Below are positions 1 through 11,699 of a stretch of 64,000 nucleotides of DNA, piece after piece. A model generated the notes under the pieces. The model saw only the letters and a program-made list of their open reading frames with translations. It made no database searches and had not been told where the DNA came from. The position numbers and the translations under genes were made by a program. This stretch comes from Eutreptiella sp. 'Long Island Sound 2002'. Lineage: Eukaryota > Euglenozoa > Euglenophyceae > Eutreptiales > Eutreptiaceae. How positions within the stretch are numbered: position 1 is the first letter of the stretch; each line of letters starts with the position of its first letter. The DNA is taken from contig OZ038381.1 of the NCBI GenBank assembly GCA_964036045.1, positions 155,886,352-155,950,351 on the forward strand, given 5' to 3'.

Positions 1-3000
1 CCGGGGGGGGGGGGGGTGGATGTTGACTATGGTGACTGCGTTGGCGATGGCTGCAATGACAAGAGCCTTGGTGGCCAGACAGCGATGGCGTAATCGGGGT
101 CGATGAGGTCTCGCTGACGGTTGCGCTCGTGTAGGAGACATCGCTGGCACTGTGCGAGTCATCCGTGTCACACATGTCATAGGGGTCATTAGATGCCCTA
201 GTCCGGGTTAAGAGCTGCCCCCGGTCAGCGGGGAGGGGTGGGGAATCCGTGGATGCCGACGTGAAGACATCGAAAAGAATAGACACTCGGAGAGTACTTG
301 CGAGAACTAAGACAACAACTATAAAAAAACTAGTAGAAGTGATGAACTTTCATGTCTATGGGTACTTCGTCATGCATCCGCCGCTTGACTGCTTGCATGC
401 CACAATGTGCTCCGGATGGGTCTGGCCCTTGTCGCGGCTGTTCGGCTGTCGTGCCGCTTTGCCGCCCTCTTTGTGGGGTTTTTTTGCCTTTTTTGTGCCC
501 CCTCTTCCGGGCTCTTGCCTCTGCGCACCCTCCTTGGCTCGTGCTTTCTTTTGGTTTCCGCCCCGGGCACATCGGGCCTTGACCCTTTTTGGTGGTGTGC
601 CTCTTTTCCTTTGTTTTCTACCTTTCCGCTTGCCTTTGTGCACCTCCTTTGTCTCTGGCTTCCGTGTGGCTCCGGCCCTGGGTGCCTTGGGCCTTTGCGC
701 TTTTCGGTGGTTTGCCCCTTTTCTTTAGTTTTCTGTTTTCCGCTTTCCTTTGCGTGCCTCCTTTGTCTCTGGCTTTCCTATGGTTCTGGCCTTGGGTGAA
801 CAAGAAGACCCCAAGGGCGGGCTTTTGTGGACGACAACCAAGATGTGGAGTGGCGCGGAAAATACTTTATGAATGGAGATGCGCACATGCATGTTGCTTG
901 TAATAGACCACTGGGACATGAAGAACGGCTGTAAATTGCTGCTTCCGTGCCATGCCATATTAGTACCACAAACGTGACCAAGGCTACGAAGGTGGAGGGG
1001 AAAGATGAAGGAGAAGGGAAAGGGCCACAAGTCCAAGAGCGTGGTGGACCCATTGGCTTGGGTACTTTGCTGGCCTTTGTCAGATTTTTGACAACTGTTA
1101 TCCGCATGCAATGCCAAGGCATGCACACAAATGTGCATTAGTGCTTGTGTGACTAGCATGGCGCATCCTCCCTAAGACCACTTCCTTTACAGTTCCCTAG
1201 CATGCTGCCCGCCAGCAGCTCAAAGATGATGGTCCATTGAATTCCATGAAGTCCATTGAATGGGTTTTGCGCGCGATCTTCGGTCTTATCCTTCAGGTTC
1301 CCGTGACTACCTGGCTCAAGGACCACCACCGACAAAAGCTCCATGAGGTGCTCCATTGAATACGTAGCAAGCTTGGCGACTCCTCCGAGGAGCAGGCACC
1401 ACAATCTTTCTTTGTCTTGCTCCTCCTGCGGCTCATCATAGATGGCTTGCGGAAATGTGTGCAGCAACTAGCCAACAAGCTGCAGTGGCACCATGTCACA
1501 CTTTTTGCACGTGTAGTTCAAGTATCTTGGGGTATGTGAGATGAGAAATGGGGCACTCATCATAAATCTCGAGAAAGAAAAAACATACCACACCGTGACG
1601 AACTGCCCGAGTCATAACCCGCACTTTATGCTGAGGTTGCAGACACGGAGGTAAAGAAATCGAAGTTTGACGCACCATTACATAGAGCAACGTTGCAGGC
1701 ACTAATGTCACTATCAGACCCAACTAGGACAAAAGGTGTGCCATAGAAGAAAGCGGAGGTGACTGTTGCATGCACACCACCAAACTAGCACCCGAGGAAC
1801 ATTCACCATGCAAAGGCATAAGCGGATCGTAGAGGCAGACCTTCAATGCCGTACAATTGTCAAGGAAAAAGCCTTGGCTATGGCCATGTGTGATGGTCCT
1901 ACCCTTGTTTTTCCACGGTTCAATGTGACGATAAAAGACAATTATACGCAAGACACACAAACTTATGGTGGAACGGATGTAAGAGTGCACACCTTAGGCA
2001 GCTACACAGGCTTCGCCAAGTGCTCCCGGAGAGCTACGTGGGCATCGTCTGGCAAGAGCCAATCATGTGCCATGGCGGTAGCGGCCGATCTTCAATCCAA
2101 GTCCACCGGGACACCTTGTTCTGTTCTTGACTTGAGGCTCCCACTCACTATGGGTCTTTGAAAGAAAAGGGAGAGGCATTGCTACGATAGTGTATGTTAA
2201 AACGAATGCTTGCAGGGCGGCCGTTGACAGAGTGCATACTTCACGATGGAAGGATCAATGTGTTGTCGTCTCGGAAATGCCAATTGTAGTACGTCTTCTC
2301 CTCCAAAGTTTGAACGCTTTTGCTGCTCGGTAGGGTTAACCTTTGGGGTGCAAACCTGACGTGTGCCCAGATCCAACTAGCCAATAACACCATCCGCGGC
2401 TAATAAATTGGTACGCCATTGGAAGAAAAGATATACAACGTGCATAACAACATGTCCAATACATCACAAACTTGAACCTTAAGGACGTGGAAAAGTCACA
2501 GTACGGTGTTAAACACCAAAATACCTTTGGTATTCTTTGACAAAACAAAAAGGGGCGGCTGCCAAGCAATGGGTACACTCGTTTTGTCACCGGGCGGATC
2601 ACCGAGCACTAGTAGTTGTGGCGCCATCCCAGATCACTTCTTGTGGTATGCTTTTTGGTATGCTTTTGAAAATGGGTCAGCACCAGTGGAGGTGGTGGTC
2701 AATCCGAGTCAATAGGCAGGAGAGGATGTGAATGAGTTGGTCAACTTCACTGTAAAAGAGGACAAGGCCAAGAAGACAGGCGGCTGTTTGTACGGCGTGC
2801 TTCTAAAGCAAATGTCCCATGCCTGGTAAAAGTCTTCCGGGGTCGCTGCACTATTGAAATTGGACACAAAGACCCGCTACCAACACATAGTGCGGAGGCC
2901 ACAATGGGCGCCACCCAATAACCGACTACCGTACCGCATCCCAACCACCAGTGACACTGGATCCAAAGAAACAGAGATACCTAACAAACATGCATATTTT

Positions 3001-4340
3001 AAAAACCATTTGTGCTACCATCATTATGCAATTAGGAGTAGGAAAATTGAGGACGCAAGGTGATAACGTTGTGCATTTCTTCGGAGGATGTAGTGAAACC
3101 CTCTCCGAACAAGAGGGACTAGAGGTCATGAAGCGCAAAGAGTTTGTGAACTGAAAATGAAAAATTTGAACGACTTTGGTTGGGTGATGGATGATCACAA
3201 AGGTTTTCAAAAATAATGCATCAAACATTTCTTTCACCGGATCCATCATAACACCCACTTGCATTTGACGAGGTAGATATTCTTACAATGGAATGTTGTT
3301 TTGCATCCCCATGTCCATTGCTCCATGTGCTCTATCCTAGGGCCCTGGAAAATAATGCTTGCCACCATTCAAGTTGCCCCACACAAAAAAAGTGTTGCAT
3401 GCAGACGGTGTCGTTTCCCCTTAGCCCTCCTGTGTGCCCCATCCTGATTACTCTCACGACATGCATTTTTAGTATTGTGCTATCCAGCTTCCATTTGTTG
3501 CATGGAGTTGTGGTTGTGTACTTCCATAGTATCATGCGAAACTTTTTTATGTTCCTTCGGTGTGGGCATATCAATGCAACATGTGTGTATTTCGCCTTGT
3601 TAGAGAAGGGAAAGATCCTTCCATCTCGCTGGAAATACCAGAAACGCCACATTTGTGACATGGTACCCAACTCCCGAACATCAAGGTTTTGGAAACCATG
3701 TAACATACAATGCAACTTAACTTGCTTGCACTTTGGACACTGCAATCTAGGTGTGTGATAGAGATGGGGAGGGTATACATGCCAGTAGAAAAACCAAACT
3801 CCCGGTTGAAGCCATGCACTTCATATATTGAGTAAGCATGTTTTGGTATAAGCATACCAGAAGCACATTCGGGTCTCCAAACATCTTTTGCCACATCGGG
3901 TTGAACTCAATTTCGAAGAATATCTGGGAAACAGATGAAAGCAAGATACCAAAAACAAATCAGAAAAGCAGATTTTTATCCGGATCCACTAAAAGTAGGC
4001 TAAAAACCGGGTGAAAGAAGAGGTGTGGTGTTGGTCAAAGTACCCCGAGGTGCCGCGAAACATTGACACTTGCAAAACAATATCGGAACCTTGTTTCACT
4101 TGTGTAACAAAATGGCATCAACAAAAGAAGCTAGATGTGCGGGCAAGTAAGTGCACGGCAAGGGAGGACAACACGGTGTAGAACAAATGGCAGTCTCCGT
4201 AGTCTCCTGCTCAGCCGTGTAGATAGCCCACAATAACAGCAACCAATGTAGTAGTACTGCGACTGGTTGGTGAAAAGCTCCTAGGTTTGCGATTGCGGAT
4301 GTGGTACGGTAATGTACGGTAAGATGGTAATGTTACCCTC
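1..4340. other. No supportable gene; AT-richer non-coding DNA
   Basis: The window opens with a G run (3-16). The open frames to 4.3 kb are short, overlap on both strands and show no recognisable motif or splice-consistent exon. A T/C-rich stretch at 420-790 gives hydrophobic frames on one strand and basic frames on the other, which is a composition effect. I see nothing I can name. Confidence 0.5.
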
Positions 4341-4355
4341 AACAAGGACGACCGT

Positions 4356-4709
4356 TTGTCCTGGTTGTTTGCCCACCTTGCATTTGAAGGTGGGCATTGG
4401 GCACATGCGGAACGTGAGCAGGTTTGCCGCGCCGTACGGGCAATAAAGCCTTGCCAAAGGCCCCTCGACGAACATGGTCTCACTCCCGAAGCCTTACAAG
4501 AGGCAGTTGCCAAATTGGGAGCAAGGGAGCCATCAGTGGATGCCTTCAGCTATGCATACTCCGAAAGTCTTCGATTATGCAAGACATATTGGCATACCAA
4601 GGACTCAGCGTGGTTCAAGCGATTGGATGAGCATTTTTGGGGATTGCTATGGATTCACTACAACCCAGGATGTGTACCCTGCACCATTGCGAAAATAAAG
4701 TCCTACTGA
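4356..4709 (+). pseudogene. Coding-like fragment, unknown family
   Basis: An open frame of about 117 codons with balanced amino-acid use (Trp, His, Tyr and charged residues, for example around KTYWHTKDSAWFKRLDEHFW) that looks more like real protein than its shadow frames. It ends at a stop, but the next ~150 bases continue with similar protein-like character in another frame. It lies just upstream of another decayed coding block (4864-5385) in the same orientation, so both may be parts of one broken mobile-element ORF. I do not recognise the family. No start can be assigned. Confidence 0.25.
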
Positions 4710-4863
4710 GCCAAGGCCCTGCTTGTGCTAACATGGAAAGTGCGGGAAGATGACCGAGTGGTGAAGCCCCAAGATCACTTGGAACACATGATCCTGAACT
4801 CCTACGAGTTCCCGGCAGGACAAAGCATCTATCAGGATGCTACGCGCCAAAAATTAAGCAACA

Positions 4864-5385
4864 CGCCCGGCTGAATGTATAGTATATGTGGACGGCTCGC
4901 TCTTGGATGAATCGAAAGCCGGTGTCCGCATGGTTGCACGAGTAGTTGCTGAACCCATGCGCTACATGTTCGCAATGCCATCACAAGAGGTCAACCAATA
5001 CACGGAAGGGCGTGATGACCCGACCGCCAATAAGCTTGACAATGTGGTGGGATGCTGGAACAACCCTTTACACGACACCGTGTCTGCAAAAAGTCGCAAG
5101 ACGAGACCAAGTGTTGGGACGATGACTCCATCGGCTTGGGCGCCTTTGATGCCAGCGCATTTGAGCATAGAGTGCCTGACCATTGGGCCGACCAAGATGA
5201 GCTACGAGGAGGAAACCCCCCCACATATGGAGACATCTACTGGACGAAGTGTGGAGTTCATTGCCCCTCCAGGGCCTCTAGGGAGCCCTGCGCCCTGGAC
5301 CTTGAACAAGACCAAGTCCACCTGACCGGAGGCTGCTCTTTAAGCACTATGCGGGGTGTGCGTGCTGATAGTTTGCTGAAGAAAT
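4864..5385 (+). pseudogene. Decayed coding block, possible RNase H-like start
   Basis: The block opens with VYVDGSLLDESKAGV, which resembles the first strand of an RNase H fold (hydrophobic-Y-x-DGS followed by AGV), as found at the end of some retroelement polyproteins. About 60 codons later the protein-like character moves to another frame (around WDDDSIGLGAFDASAFEHRV), which implies at least one frameshift, and it ends at a stop near 5385. The remaining RNase H catalytic residues cannot be placed, so the family call is weak. The block may belong with the fragment at 4356-4709. Confidence 0.25.
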
Positions 5386-5884
5386 GAGCCATGGCTCATT
5401 CTCTTTGCATTTCGCTATCGTACACCGGCCAAATACATGATGCAACAACCCCGTAGCTTCAAATATGTTTGGGGACTGACGTAACACTACCTATACAACA
5501 CAGCATAGCACGCAACACACTACTCTGCATATGATGAAAGAACGTTGCTCACGGCACTAACATCCCTCTGACATGCAACATGCACAACAAAACACCCCCC
5601 TAAATTCTGGTTTTGAAAGTGGAGACTTGACGTATACTGGGGTAACAAACAGGCCGGCGGTTGGGCTCCCTAAGCTAGAGGGTGTTGTTGTGTGGTGCTC
5701 TTCTCAATTGGCATTTGTTGGCGTGTTGCCCTGTATTGTATGTGTCGTTTCACTGTTGATGAAACTATGTAGAGATGGTGTGCTCATTTTTTTTGAAACA
5801 GACACGCTGAGCAAAAAGCAGGCATTTTCATTGTTCTATGGCATTTCCTAGTTTGTACGAGGTTTTTCGTACTTGTGGAACGTG

Positions 5885-6200
5885 CTACTCGGGTGCAGGC
5901 TCGGACCTTTGGATGATAGGTTTGCATCCCCAAGTCAACACTTCCTTCACCTTGTGTGGGTACAACCCTTCAACCGGGGGAAAGACATAGACGTTCATTT
6001 TGTCATTGCCCTTTTTTGTCAACTTCTTCACAACCGCATAATAACACCTCCTGTCGCCGGCCCTCGGCACCTTTGTCATAGGAGAAACCAACGTTTCATG
6101 ATGGTGGAGACGGCACCTTCAACAAATGTGCAATGTGCGGTATATGGTTCTTTTTTTGACTTGCTACGACCGTGTGTGGTGGGCGACTACTTCATCCAAC
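5885..6200 (-). pseudogene. Frameshifted coding remnant, unknown family
   Basis: Read on the minus strand, a frame containing CTFVEGAVSTIMKRWF (about 6150-6100) is followed, after a frame change, by a 65-codon stretch with DRRCYYAVVKKLTKKG and VEGLYPHKVKEVLTWG, ending at a stop at 5885. Amino-acid use is protein-like, but the two halves are out of frame. Either a short intron lies between them or the gene is broken. No family is recognised. Confidence 0.25.
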
Positions 6201-8171
6201 AACATAGTCAAAGGTTGTTTTGGTGCCACCACATTGCATCACATTGTGGATGCATCCTAAGATTTGGCGGATTTCCAAAAGCGTGCCATATTTGATGATC
6301 ATGATTTGGTGGTAGTGCTGCTAAGGGATCGGTGGTAATAACTTCTTGGCTCGTGCTCGGCATCCTTATGGTTGGCTAACCTTAGGTGCTACCCGGCGAT
6401 CACCCCCGGCTTGCCCCATGCACCGCAGAGAAGGGGTGGAAGGATGGACGGCTTTCAAAAGCTGCCGGCGGAGAATATTCGGTAGGCAAAAGCATAGTGT
6501 CTAATGACTGTCCTTCAGGCAACACACCATGGCAGACCAAGAGAATGTCACGCATATAGTCGTCCGACGCGTCTCAGGTTCTCGCGCGTCATCTTCACAA
6601 CAGCATCGGACAACTCAAGTTTGCCGACAATGATAGCTCCCGCAAGTAGCCCGCAAGCGCAAAAAGAAGCCTAGACAGTTGCAATCCTCCATGTTAGCCA
6701 GACCATCACAAAATTCAGTTGCGGCGACTGCTGTGGATTGAGTTGAGGCTAGGTTAGATGGTTCCTCGGAGGACAAAAAGGAGGTCAAAATGCATTTTTC
6801 AAACTTGACGAAGACAGCGGTAGTAGAACGTGAGGGTTGCGAGGGCTAAGAGTCACACACTGCTAGGATCCACTCTCGTGCCCTTCCTTCTTTATTTTGT
6901 TTGCCTTCACAGCCATAATGTGAGTGGATGAATGAGAATGACCACAAAATGCATACATTGCAAAGGAACCTGCACTATGAGCCTGATAAAGCATGTAGAA
7001 GCTATGTCCCGGACACTTATCATCTACAAGAGAAAGAATACTCCCCGGAACTGGTAAATTAACACAACAACGAATTCGGCAATGTAGCCCCACCTAAAAT
7101 TGTGGCAATGATGGAAGCCCACCACTGCCATGCATGGTTCACAGTGCACTCAAAAAAGCACCGGATTGTAATGCCGGTGTAAAAAGCATTCTGCAAGGGC
7201 CTATATAGGGCTTTTTGGGGGGCTCAAGAATGGCAGTTTTAATGGTAGTTAGTCAAATGATGCCTAACATCAGGTCTAAGAATTGCATGAACATGGTGCT
7301 ACTAACGGGGTGATCCGGATGGAGGCAACATAGGCACATTGCAATGGCCATTTCTCGTGGTACCGTGGGTACATTTGTGTGTCTCGCATGTGTCGTACAC
7401 AACATCATTGATGGTTACCATCCATGCTACTGCAGCTACCCACCAACACATTTCTCATGGCGTCACATTTTCGGTGCCAACAATCACACAATTAGCATGA
7501 GAGTGGCATATGTTTGTGAATATGTTAGTGTCGTGGGGGAACGCAACCTTGCATCCATCAATCTACAATACATAACTAGCTATGGGTGAGCAAGACGGTA
7601 TTTGTGGATGGCTATCTTGGTGCATACGCACTTCGAACCCTATGGTGCATGCATTCTCTACGCACAATGACAATACTATATGCATGTATTTTACTTATTT
7701 ACGTAGGGGAAGTATCCATCTATGGCTTAAACGGATTCATTTGAGGCAAGCACAATTCACTAATATTGCACTCTTAACATTGCAACCTGTTGGGGCAATC
7801 CTTTTTGGCACTTAATGCGGTCCTAGCCTTGATTAAACTTGGAATTGGTAGCACCGGATGCAACTCCGCCAAATGTGTAGCATAACGTGACAATTCCGAC
7901 AAGTATGTGTACATCCATTGGTGTGGTGAGATATGATGTAGCTAGCTGAGGCAGTGGATGGTCCACGTGAACCTTGGAACATAGTGACTTCCAATGCAAC
8001 AAGAGTGGTCAATGGAGCAAAATCACCTCAACGTGCATGAGACGGTGCGGATGAGCAGCACAATAGGCACATGGATGAAGTGTAATGTGTCATGCCTATA
8101 CTTGGGGCTGTGTGATCAAACCTATTGATGCTCGTTCATTTCACATAGGGCCTCTGGTCAAATAAACCACA

Positions 8172-8172
<1 letters not shown>

Positions 8173-8211
<39 letters not shown>
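8173..8211. repeat. (CA)n microsatellite
   Basis: About 19 uninterrupted CA units, directly readable. Confidence 0.95.
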
Positions 8212-8214
<3 letters not shown>

Positions 8215-8392
8215 TTGAAGCAAGACGAACAAGCGTGACAAGCAGAGCACTGCACTGGTCGCTGATGTGCTTGTCGACGAGGTGGATCACTCATCCTTTC
8301 GTGATCCTCAGCTTGTGTAGCACAATTTTTTTAGCTATGAGATTTGGACAGTCGGCTTGGATTGTATGGGGTGTACCATGTGGTGAGTGTGC

Positions 8393-8430
8393 ATGTGTGT
8401 GTGTGTGTGTGGTTTGGGGGGGGGGGGGGC
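8393..8430. repeat. (GT)n followed by poly-G
   Basis: About nine GT units, then TTT and a run of about 13 G. Confidence 0.9.
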
Positions 8431-9592
8431 AAGGTGGTAGGGAAAGTGTAGGAATGGGTGAGGAAGTGGGCCCACTAGGAGGGGGTTAAGTGCACGTCTT
8501 GGACACCCAAGGGGTGTGAGGACCCAAAGCGTATGAGGTGGTATGGAATAGTGATTGGGATGTGCTTGACATGCTTTGCTAGCAGAGCTGCCACGGGCAA
8601 AGAGAGAGTGTGTGCCCCCCCGGTAATGGGTGGTACGTGCAGGTTCTCGATTTCCGAATCGTCCTGATGGGACAACGGGGGCTACGGTATGGACCTGTCG
8701 GGGAAGGGGGTTGGAGGAAAGTTTGCACATCATAGAGGTGCTGGCATGCTTTTGTTTTCCTGCCTACAGGTGTGGACAGAACACGTGGGCCGCCCCACTT
8801 GCTGGTGCCTCATGGTGGTGCACCTGTTGTACTACAGAAAGGCGCCTAGCCGACATGCTCTTCCACACCTTCTTCGGATGATCTACTTGGCCTCAAGAGA
8901 TTTGTTAGCCTCCAAATCATCCGCATCGAACGCAAATGGGGAGCCCGCAAATGGGGAGCCCGTGAGCAAAATGGCCAGGGCAAAGGGCTTTCTACTCGTG
9001 CAAACTTGCGTGCACATGCACTTTTGTGTGGTTGGCTTCGCGAAAACTTTTCCTGCAGGAGTGCCATGACAACAACCATAGGTCCTTTGTAGGTAATTCA
9101 CTGGAAAAAAGTAAAAAGGAGGGGGGAAGTAAAATGGCACGTGCTGCTACTAGAGTCATTGCACCATGAGACAACGAAATGTCCCTGGGAGGAATGTACT
9201 TGTCATTCCAAAAGTGCTGTACCTTTGCAACCTTTGTGAAACGCCAGCACACAAATGGGGTGTTGATGTCTGGCACGTAGCGCACAAAGCCGTGGATGAA
9301 GGATCGTAAGAGGCTGTGCAACCTTCGAGAAACTAGACCAATTCCTGCTCACACTGAATGTCAGGCAAGGCCAGTGGTAGGTCTTGGAGTAGTAGGTCTT
9401 GGACTCCCTCAAGTATTGTATGGTGAGTCAATTATTTGCAACTGTTGTTTAAGCGTCCCAGTAGAGCCTCAAAAATATCCTCAACATAGAGACATGCAAA
9501 TATCGTATCATGCCCCACATATGAGCACATGGGTGCTTTAAATGTGCAGGCCTGTATGCTCACCGCCACCACACTCACCCACTCACCACCGG

Positions 9593-9700
9593 GGCCTTGC
9601 AAAACGGGCAAAACGGTGCAAAACGGTGCAAAACGGGTGCAAAACGGTGCAAAACGGTGCAAAATGGGTGCAAAATGGGTGCAAAATGGGTGCAAATCGA
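9593..9700. repeat. GCAAAACGGT tandem array beside the hAT gene
   Basis: About nine degenerate 10-12 base units (GCAAAACGGT, GCAAAACGGGT, GCAAAATGGGT). A single related unit with CACTCACC motifs recurs at 11640-11700 on the other side of the transposase, in the same orientation. The two could be subterminal repeats of the hAT element, since such elements often carry clustered transposase-binding sites near their ends. That role is inference; the array itself is plain in the sequence. Confidence 0.85.
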
Positions 9701-9838
9701 TTGAATGGTCAAAAGCGAAGATGGGGAAATGGTGGTAGGATGGTGGGGTTGTGGTGGATGACAACATTGACAAGCCTCCCGGAAGATTGCATGCACATTG
9801 CAACACCATGGACATCATTTCCTTTGAGTATGCGGCTG

Positions 9839-11503
9839 TTATGAGGCATCCACGACGCCGTTGAATCCAAATGAGACATACGCTTTGTGCAACGCATGTT
9901 GCATATTGTATTGCTTTTCTGAGCGCACATTTTTCCACATGGAAAAGGAGCGCTCCACGCCACACGAGGTGTGCGGAATGCACAAGGTTTGGATTGCATA
10001 TGGATACATCGTGGGTAGGCGGTCTTTCATGCTATCCCACCATTGGTGAATATCGAAATCACCGTTATCCGGGACCACACACGCCTTGTACAATGCCCAC
10101 TCACCATTGTCGACCACCTGGGCCTGCACATTGTTGGGAAGCATCAGAGGGTATGCAGCAGGGTCCATGGACAGGTTGGGTAGTTGTCTGGGGTCAAAGA
10201 TGCGTGCTTCTTTCGCAAAATCCATATGCTTGGGGACATATTTCCACAATTTTGCATGCACAGCTCCTAAGCACTCCAAAAACTGCTTGGTCCAATGGTT
10301 AACATCATGGACATTGGTACCACCGAGTGTCTTGCGATGCAAACGCACATTTGTGAGGTTGCGCAAAGTTTTTTGGGTTACCAACTCTTGCAATGTCGTG
10401 TGTAGGGCAAACATTCGGTTATACACACGATGCATCTGTGGTTTCCGCCGATTCTGGGGGGTGCCATGCAACAGAGTGGCTGAGGTTGACACTTGAACAC
10501 GATCCAAGAGTTCAAAAACCTCTTTAGCATGCTCAACGACAAAGATCAATTGTAAGCGCACCAAAGCGGCATTGGCTGACAACCACTGATGGAAATCCTT
10601 CATAGTCGCCGGGGCATCAGGTCCATTGGCCTCCACTCCCACCCAAGCAGAAAAATCAACAAAATTGTTGCAGTGCCAGATGGAACAGTCACACCAGCCA
10701 GACCATCGAGTGTCTGCCCAATCGGGGGGGGCACTCCTGCCTTCTACGTCGGCACCTGCACCTGGCTGTCGCAAATGCTTCCTGAGGCGTTGGCGGCGCT
10801 TGATATTTTTTTTCCCCTTCAACACTGACCGTGCCTTAGCCATATACTCACGCAACACTTGCATGCACTTGTGGTCACGGAACACCCCCCCCACCAAATT
10901 CAGGATATGGGCAACACAACGGATATGTGTTGCTTTTGGAAATTTCACTGCCCAATGCTTTCGGAACGCCCCAATATTGTAATTCACATTATCAGTCACA
11001 CAGGCCCGCACAGCATAGCGCAACGGTGAGGCGTTGGGGTCCTCATAAGGGACAATCCACCTGTCCCACCAGTCCACTACAGCGTTCCCAAAAGCGTCAC
11101 CATATTTGATTTCATCCTCTTTATCGTGCTGCACAAAGATTGTGTCACAGTAGTATGCGGCCACAGAAGTAATTATCAAGACGTTAACCGGTTCATTATC
11201 TGCGACAGTGTCACTGGTTTCATCAACAATAATGGTGACGCCACCAGTCTGTCCCTCCTTCAAAATGCGTTGCCTGATATTGTGGTCCTGCGGGCTGATA
11301 ACACGCGGGCAATGGTGCTGTCTTAATGCTTGATGGGTGTCTGGCAGGAAACCTCCATTCTTCAAATATTTTTGCAGCCATGGCAGCATTTTTTGTGTCG
11401 CATACAGGGGAATGCCTGCACTAGTCCACCACTCCTGCTTGACTACCCAACTGTTGTTCACAAAAAGTGAACCATTGTGTGCACAAAAACTTGGGGGATC
11501 CAT
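9839..11503 (-). CDS. hAT-family transposase (DUF659 type), intact catalytic core
   Basis: The enzyme cuts and pastes a hAT DNA transposon. The 554-residue frame starts at an ATG at 11503 and ends with TAA at 9839. Residues 91-100 hold VDETSD (catalytic D94). Residues 169-176 hold VTDN (D171), followed by the hAT-typical CVAHILNL (196-203, with C196/H199). TRW is at 265-267, and the C-terminal dimerisation region ends with CGVERSFS (E517). This D-D-E set, its order and its spacing define the family. A good splice acceptor (pyrimidine tract then TTTTGTGCAG) lies just before base 11507, so the ATG may sit near the start of a last exon and an N-terminal BED zinc-finger exon may be missing or unseen. 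No stops or frameshifts interrupt 1.66 kb, so this copy is young or selected. A tandem array flanks its 3' side. Clear terminal inverted repeats and an 8-bp duplication were not found by eye. Confidence 0.93.
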   Translation of the reverse strand: MDPPSFCAHNGSLFVNNSWVVKQEWWTSAGIPLYATQKMLPWLQKYLKNGGFLPDTHQALRQHHCPRVISPQDHNIRQRILKEGQTGGVTIIVDETSDTVADNEPVNVLIITSVAAYYCDTIFVQHDKEDEIKYGDAFGNAVVDWWDRWIVPYEDPNASPLRYAVRACVTDNVNYNIGAFRKHWAVKFPKATHIRCVAHILNLVGGVFRDHKCMQVLREYMAKARSVLKGKKNIKRRQRLRKHLRQPGAGADVEGRSAPPDWADTRWSGWCDCSIWHCNNFVDFSAWVGVEANGPDAPATMKDFHQWLSANAALVRLQLIFVVEHAKEVFELLDRVQVSTSATLLHGTPQNRRKPQMHRVYNRMFALHTTLQELVTQKTLRNLTNVRLHRKTLGGTNVHDVNHWTKQFLECLGAVHAKLWKYVPKHMDFAKEARIFDPRQLPNLSMDPAAYPLMLPNNVQAQVVDNGEWALYKACVVPDNGDFDIHQWWDSMKDRLPTMYPYAIQTLCIPHTSCGVERSFSMWKNVRSEKQYNMQHALHKAYVSFGFNGVVDAS

Positions 11504-11699
11504 AGCACTGCACAAAAGGGGGAAACATGAGAACACTGCACCGTTGAGTCTGAGCCTGAGCCTGAATACAACCCCAGCCATGCAAGCAGTACAAGACACG
11601 CAAGAGAAGTCCCCTTCCCACGCTGTTATGAAAAACTACACACCACCACTCACCGACTGCAAAACGGGCAAAAATGGGAACTCACCGCACTCACCGGAA

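Larger units (their letters stand above)
6300..9540. other. Non-coding stretch with microsatellites
   Basis: No open frame here has a recognisable domain. The features visible are a (CA)n run at 8173-8211 and a (GT)n tract at 8394-8412 followed by a run of about 13 G. At 8930-8962 a 17-base segment (AAATGGGGAGCCCG) is directly duplicated. Confidence 0.5.

Noticed and set aside
330-800. Overlapping hydrophobic and basic frames
   Set aside because: Explained by a T/C-rich strand read one way and an A/G-rich strand read the other.
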